From: Viscum album
Lineage: Eukaryota; Streptophyta; Magnoliopsida; Santalales; Viscaceae
Reading direction: 5' to 3'
NCBI GenBank assembly: GCA_963277665.1
Contig: OY728159.1
Span: 1,019,049,343-1,019,113,342 of the forward strand
Length of the DNA stretch: 64,000 bases
In this document: positions 60,273-64,000 of the stretch, in pieces
How the letters are laid out: every line of letters begins with the position of its first letter
Position numbering within the stretch: position 1 is the first letter of the stretch
The notes under the pieces: generated by a model
The model's input: only the letters and a program-made list of their open reading frames with translations
Databases searched by the model: none
Told to the model about the DNA's origin: nothing
Program-made: the position numbers and the translations under genes

Positions 60273-60978
60273 TTACAAGAGGATTTCAACATAACTCTTC
60301 ATTTGATTTATGGCATCCCGAACCTCATCAGCAGCCACCTTGAGTTCATTAATTCAAATGAAGATAATAAGAGATATAGTTATACCAACTCTTCTTGGAA
60401 CAATTGTAAAAGAATGTTCTTGAGTGCGGTTTGAAAAAATTTTCTGTTGATCAAATAGTGACTCTGTTTCTGTCCAAGAGACTTGGAAGATGGATACATG
60501 GATTTGAGAATGGAGCATTGGAAGTAAAGAAACATTTGGAGAGAGTACTCTTTTTAGATATTGTATCTAATGTCATGATAGTCTTATCTCCATCAACTGG
60601 CAGCAAAAAACATATCAGCCCATGGTTTTTCATTTTCATATCTGCAAGGAAATGGCATGGAGGAAAAATTTGAAAGTTCACTCCATTGTTGCTGCTCTTA
60701 ATGCACTGCATAACCGAAATAGAAGAGTAGTAGTGCGTCTGCATCTCGGGCATATAATTCTTTGCATCTGGAACATTAAATCCTTGTAGATGACCATGCC
60801 CATACAGAGGCAAGTAGATGCTCTGTGGAAAATTAAGATGATACTTCTTCATGTAATTGGTAAAATATGGGAGAGTTATGTCGTAGATATTGTAATAATC
60901 ATGGCCAACGATGCTCATCATGTCATCAATTCACTTGCTAGCTATCTCATTAGTCGTTCCAATTCTTCTGGGATCCAT
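60273..60978 (-). pseudogene. Antisense ORF of element E, possible Ulp1-like (C48) remnant
   Basis: The minus-strand frame from 60978 (MDPRRIGTTNEIASK, then one TGA) continues as an open stretch of 156 codons from 60921 to 60451. After a frame change, coding-like sequence goes on (INELKVAADEVRDAINQMKS) to a stop at 60273. Extra ORFs in antisense between pol and the 3' LTR are known from Tat-lineage elements, and some encode Ulp1-like cysteine proteases. Here NHGLICFLLPVDGDKTIMTL, ending in DTISKK, is spaced like the His...Asp part of that fold (HW....LDS), but Trp is replaced by Gly and I cannot find the Cys box. Function is unproven. Confidence 0.5.
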
Positions 60979-61059
60979 TAAATCTACACAAAGGTTGAAT
61001 AATTAACTCTTAAGTAAATTAATGTTTCATAAAATTTGTGAAGAAAAGTGAAAAAATTG

Positions 61060-61340
61060 CTAAGGCATTAAGGCGCGCAAGTCCTATGTTTGCGCACAAG
61101 TTAGGTTGTCTCGCGCAAGTTTGGGCGCACAGGTATCACCGTGCAAGTCAAACTACCTTTGCAGAAGTGTGACATGAACAGAAGCAATGAAACGTGGAAA
61201 ATCAAGACACTTGCATGACGAGAGACACTTGTGTGATGAGAGCGAAGTTCTTTGAGACCTGGTTGCTTTGCACAAGAATGGCAACATATTTATAAGCAAG
61301 GTCACACCCCTGTGCACTGAAGCCTACGTGACGCCACCTG
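61060..61340 (+). repeat. GCGCAAGT-rich stretch before the 3' LTR
   Basis: Variants of GCGCAAGT, GCGCACAAGT, GTGCAAGT and their complements occur at least eight times within 280 bases (for example 61073, 61091, 61112, 61141). The same words occur in the LTR near 43950-44470 and 61560-62090. The stretch is GC-richer than its surroundings. Confidence 0.6.
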
Positions 61341-61414
61341 CGCGCCCAAAATTTCCTTGATTTTCTCCTTTTTTCCCTCAAATTCAAATCCTCCTTCCTT
61401 TCGGATCCAACTCT

Positions 61415-61424
61415 AAGGGGGAAC
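61415..61424 (+). other. Element E polypurine tract
   Basis: AAGGGGGAAC lies three T bases before the 3' LTR start TGTTGACGCTCC. Confidence 0.88.
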
Positions 61425-61427
61425 TTT

Positions 61428-63898
61428 TGTTGACGCTCCTTTTTTTCACAGAGTCTAATGACTGAAAAGGGGGAATACCTTAGCACAAAGAGATTCATCC
61501 ATTGAAGAAACACTAAAAATTGACAAAGGCATGGACAAGGATCTATTTAAGCATGGGTCACACAAGTTCCAAGATGGTCGCACAAGTATACTTTCATGCC
61601 ACATATTGGTCTCATAGGTGACTTGCGTTCCCTACGTTATTTTCTTCCAAGGTCTTCAATAGCCTATAAATACCCCTTGTTGGCCCCCCATTTCGGGGAT
61701 GAAAAATTCCAAAAGTCATATTTAAGCTCTCGGCACCCGAGTCTTTGCTTGAAGTCTTCCAATCACTTCTAATATAATTTCCTAATTATAATGGAAGATC
61801 TAAAGAGGTGAAACAAGGCCTAAGTGTTGGAATTCATCAACACTTGCACGCCTAAAGGTCCAACCCTTAAGGGAAATGGCCACACTTGTGATCCGACTTA
61901 TCCCTTCAACAGAACTTGCGAGCCACCCTTTTGGAAGCCTTTAGGGATAATTCTAAGGGCTTGAGCCAAGTCTCACACAAGTATTACCCTAGTGGTAAAC
62001 TATATCCCATGTATACCCATGTCACGCAAGTATACTTGCGTGACTAGGACTTGCACGCCCAAACAAGACTTGTGTGCCTGCCTCTTTTTGGGTGCCCCTT
62101 CTGTCTATTCAGCTCTTTTCTTCAAATTCACCTCTCCTCTTCAAGATTTAGCTTTCAAAACCCACTTCAAATCCACTTTTGGCATGATTCCTCTGTTGGA
62201 TTCCTTATCTGAAAGGAATTTTGTGTAACATCTCTCAAAACCTAGTGATTTACATATCTTTATATCACTACGGTTAGTGGTTCCCTTCATCCAACCACAT
62301 CTCTTAAGATGAGAGAATCTCTAATCTGGGTATCCTCCATAGTATTAAGCCCCAAGTTAAGAATCTAAATCTTCTTAAAGAAAAACCACCTTTATGGACC
62401 ATGTTAATGGGCATCCTTCTTAGGTGTAATCCCTATGTCCCCTAATCTGGGAATCCTCCTTAGGAGTAAGCCCCAATCATAATTCCTCTTAACCTGGGCC
62501 TCCTTTTCAAGAGTATTCCCTAGATCACAAGTCCCCTGACCTGGGCCTCCTTCGTAGAAGTAAGTCCCAATCAAAATTCCCTAACTTGGGCCTCCTTTTC
62601 AAGAGTAATCCCCAGTTCTCAAATTCCCTAACCTAGGCCTCCTTTTCAGGATTAATCCCCAGTCATAATTCCCGTTAACCTAGGTCTCCTCCTTAAGAGT
62701 AAGCCCATGTTCTCAAGTCCCTTTAACCTAGGCCTCCTTCTCCGGAATAAGCCCCATTCATAATTTCTCTTAACCAGACTTAATTTCTTTTGATTTGGAC
62801 TTCCTTCTCATGAATAAAACCCAATCATAAGTCCCCTCTAATTTGGGCATCCTTCCCAGGATTAAGTCCTAAGTTAAGTATCCAAATATTCATAAAGCAC
62901 ATATACCTTTATGGACCTTGTTCCCAGACTTCTCCCATGAAGTATGTCCCGATCTTCATCTATGTGGTCAGTCATACGTATGTAATCCCCACATAATTTC
63001 CTATGACTACATCTTTCGTGGAACAAATCATTAGGTTTACTGATACCACTTGTTTTTCACACTGATCATGACTCACATGATCTTAGAGTGTAAAAGTAAC
63101 CATGACACATATCTTTGGTCCGTTAATCATACATAAGCCCCACAATTCTTAACTGAACTACGTGGACTTTTATCTCTACCTTAAAAGTAGAGTACATAGA
63201 AAGCCTTTCTAAGGTTCAATCCTATCATCCATTAATTCTCATCTGTCCCATATGATGTTAAACTATATCTTAATTTCTGAAATATGTGGGTTCTGATTCC
63301 TTTTCTAAACAAGGATACATAGGTAGCCCATCTGTGGGTATGATCCCAATTCTAAAATAATCCATGTCCTTCTGAATGACAATAAACTTCAAGTGCCTCT
63401 CTGAGTGGCTTTAAAACTAGTATGGTCATCACAATGACCAAGATATTTCTATATAATGTGTTGAAGAATACCATTGACTAAGAATCTCTAATAAATATGG
63501 ATTATTCTCTATCAATTAAGAACCTCAAATACATATTAAAGATTCTCTAAATCTCATACATATCAATAATTGATTGTCATATCTAAAGGAAGACTCATTT
63601 TCATGCTTGGTAAATTAATAAGGATTCATGAACATTACTTAAATCTATAAATAGAGTCCCAGGGTAGATAATAATTCCCCCCAAAAAGGTGTGATGAGTT
63701 CAACCTCCCATCCTCTCGACCAATGCAAATTCTTAAGCCTCATCGGTCCACAACTAATGACCACATACGTTTGGGAAGTAGGCTCAAATGAATATAGAAT
63801 CATTGGATGTTTCCAGCTCTATGAATATACCCATTAGAAACTCATTAGAATGTTTGAAAATTAAACAAACAAGGCCATCATCATTTCCAGAGGAAAAA
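61428..63898 (+). repeat. Element E 3' LTR
   Basis: Starts TGTTGACGCTCC and ends CCAGAGGAAAAA (CA of the 5' copy has become AA). Partner of 43815-46282, collinear over its length with many substitutions. The minisatellite lies at about 62325-62880 and the two hairpin modules at 63158-63199 and 63281-63322. Confidence 0.93.
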
Positions 63899-63903
63899 AA
63901 TTT

Positions 63904-64000
63904 AAAATACCCAAATGTATTGAGGATAAATCATTTACAATTGAATACTTTAAGGATGATAAATTTTTAAAAAATATCAGTTCTAAGGTTCATAAGGTAT
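63904..64000. other. Right flank of element E
   Basis: 97 bases beyond the right target duplication, AT-rich, continuous with 43814 before E inserted. Nothing recognisable. Confidence 0.6.

Larger units (their letters stand above)
43815..63898 (+). mobile_element. Element E: complete 20 kb Ogre-like (Tat lineage) retrotransposon
   Basis: Full-length Ty3/gypsy element with LTRs of 2468 and 2471 bp and a perfect 5-bp target duplication AATTT (43810-43814 and 63899-63903). Order: LTR, PBS, extra ORF, gag, protease, RT, RNase H, second (archaeal-type) RNase H, integrase, tandem repeat region, antisense ORF, polypurine tract, LTR. The extra ORF before gag, the second RNase H, the large size and the tandem repeats after pol are hallmarks of the Ogre/Tat group. 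All ORFs carry stops. In the first 110 bases of the LTRs I count about one difference per nine bases by eye, so the insertion is not recent. Confidence 0.95.

Overview
This window looks like intergenic DNA of a flowering plant with a large genome. It is AT-rich and holds nothing but old, degraded retrotransposons. I found no host gene, tRNA, rRNA, CRISPR array or bacterial-type operon. The evidence is LTR pairs, primer-binding sites complementary to initiator-Met tRNA, polypurine tracts, and gag-pol fragments of two plant Ty3/gypsy groups: chromoviruses of Tekay/Del type and the Tat/Ogre lineage. Every coding region carries stops and frameshifts. The species cannot be named from this sequence.

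Layout. Element A is a Tat/Ogre-type element on the minus strand. Its pieces lie at 1-2476 (protease to RT), 14391-17380 (gag to protease, with a SINE-like insert at 14416-15074) and probably 26783-30470 (upstream of gag). Element B (2477-14390, minus) has 4.6-4.7 kb LTRs around a 2.6 kb interior that keeps only gag zinc knuckles, so it is non-autonomous. Element C (17381-26782, plus) is a Tekay-like chromovirus inserted just upstream of A's gag. Element D (30471-40624, minus) is another chromovirus. A 3.2 kb stretch (40625-43814) is unassigned. Element E (43815-63898, plus) is a complete 20 kb Ogre-like element with 2.47 kb LTRs and a perfect 5-bp target duplication (AATTT). It has an extra ORF before gag, two RNase H domains, a 166-bp higher-order tandem array after pol, and an antisense ORF before the 3' LTR. 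The last 97 bases are the flank of E.

Relations. A and E are distant relatives, so E serves as a guide to A. The A reading resumes in register across the SINE-like insert and across B, which shows directly that both inserted into A. C also has a near-matching target duplication (AGCTC/AGATC) within A.

The most interesting signals are not genes. They are: (i) a roughly 50-bp module repeated in E's LTRs and 3' interior that can fold into a two-part hairpin with changing but complementary arms; (ii) a 12-bp palindrome, CCAATGCATTGG, beside short tandem repeats in the LTRs of B, C and D; (iii) the 166-bp array of E, which shares a core with one site in its LTR; (iv) the antisense ORF of E, which may encode a Ulp1-like fragment.
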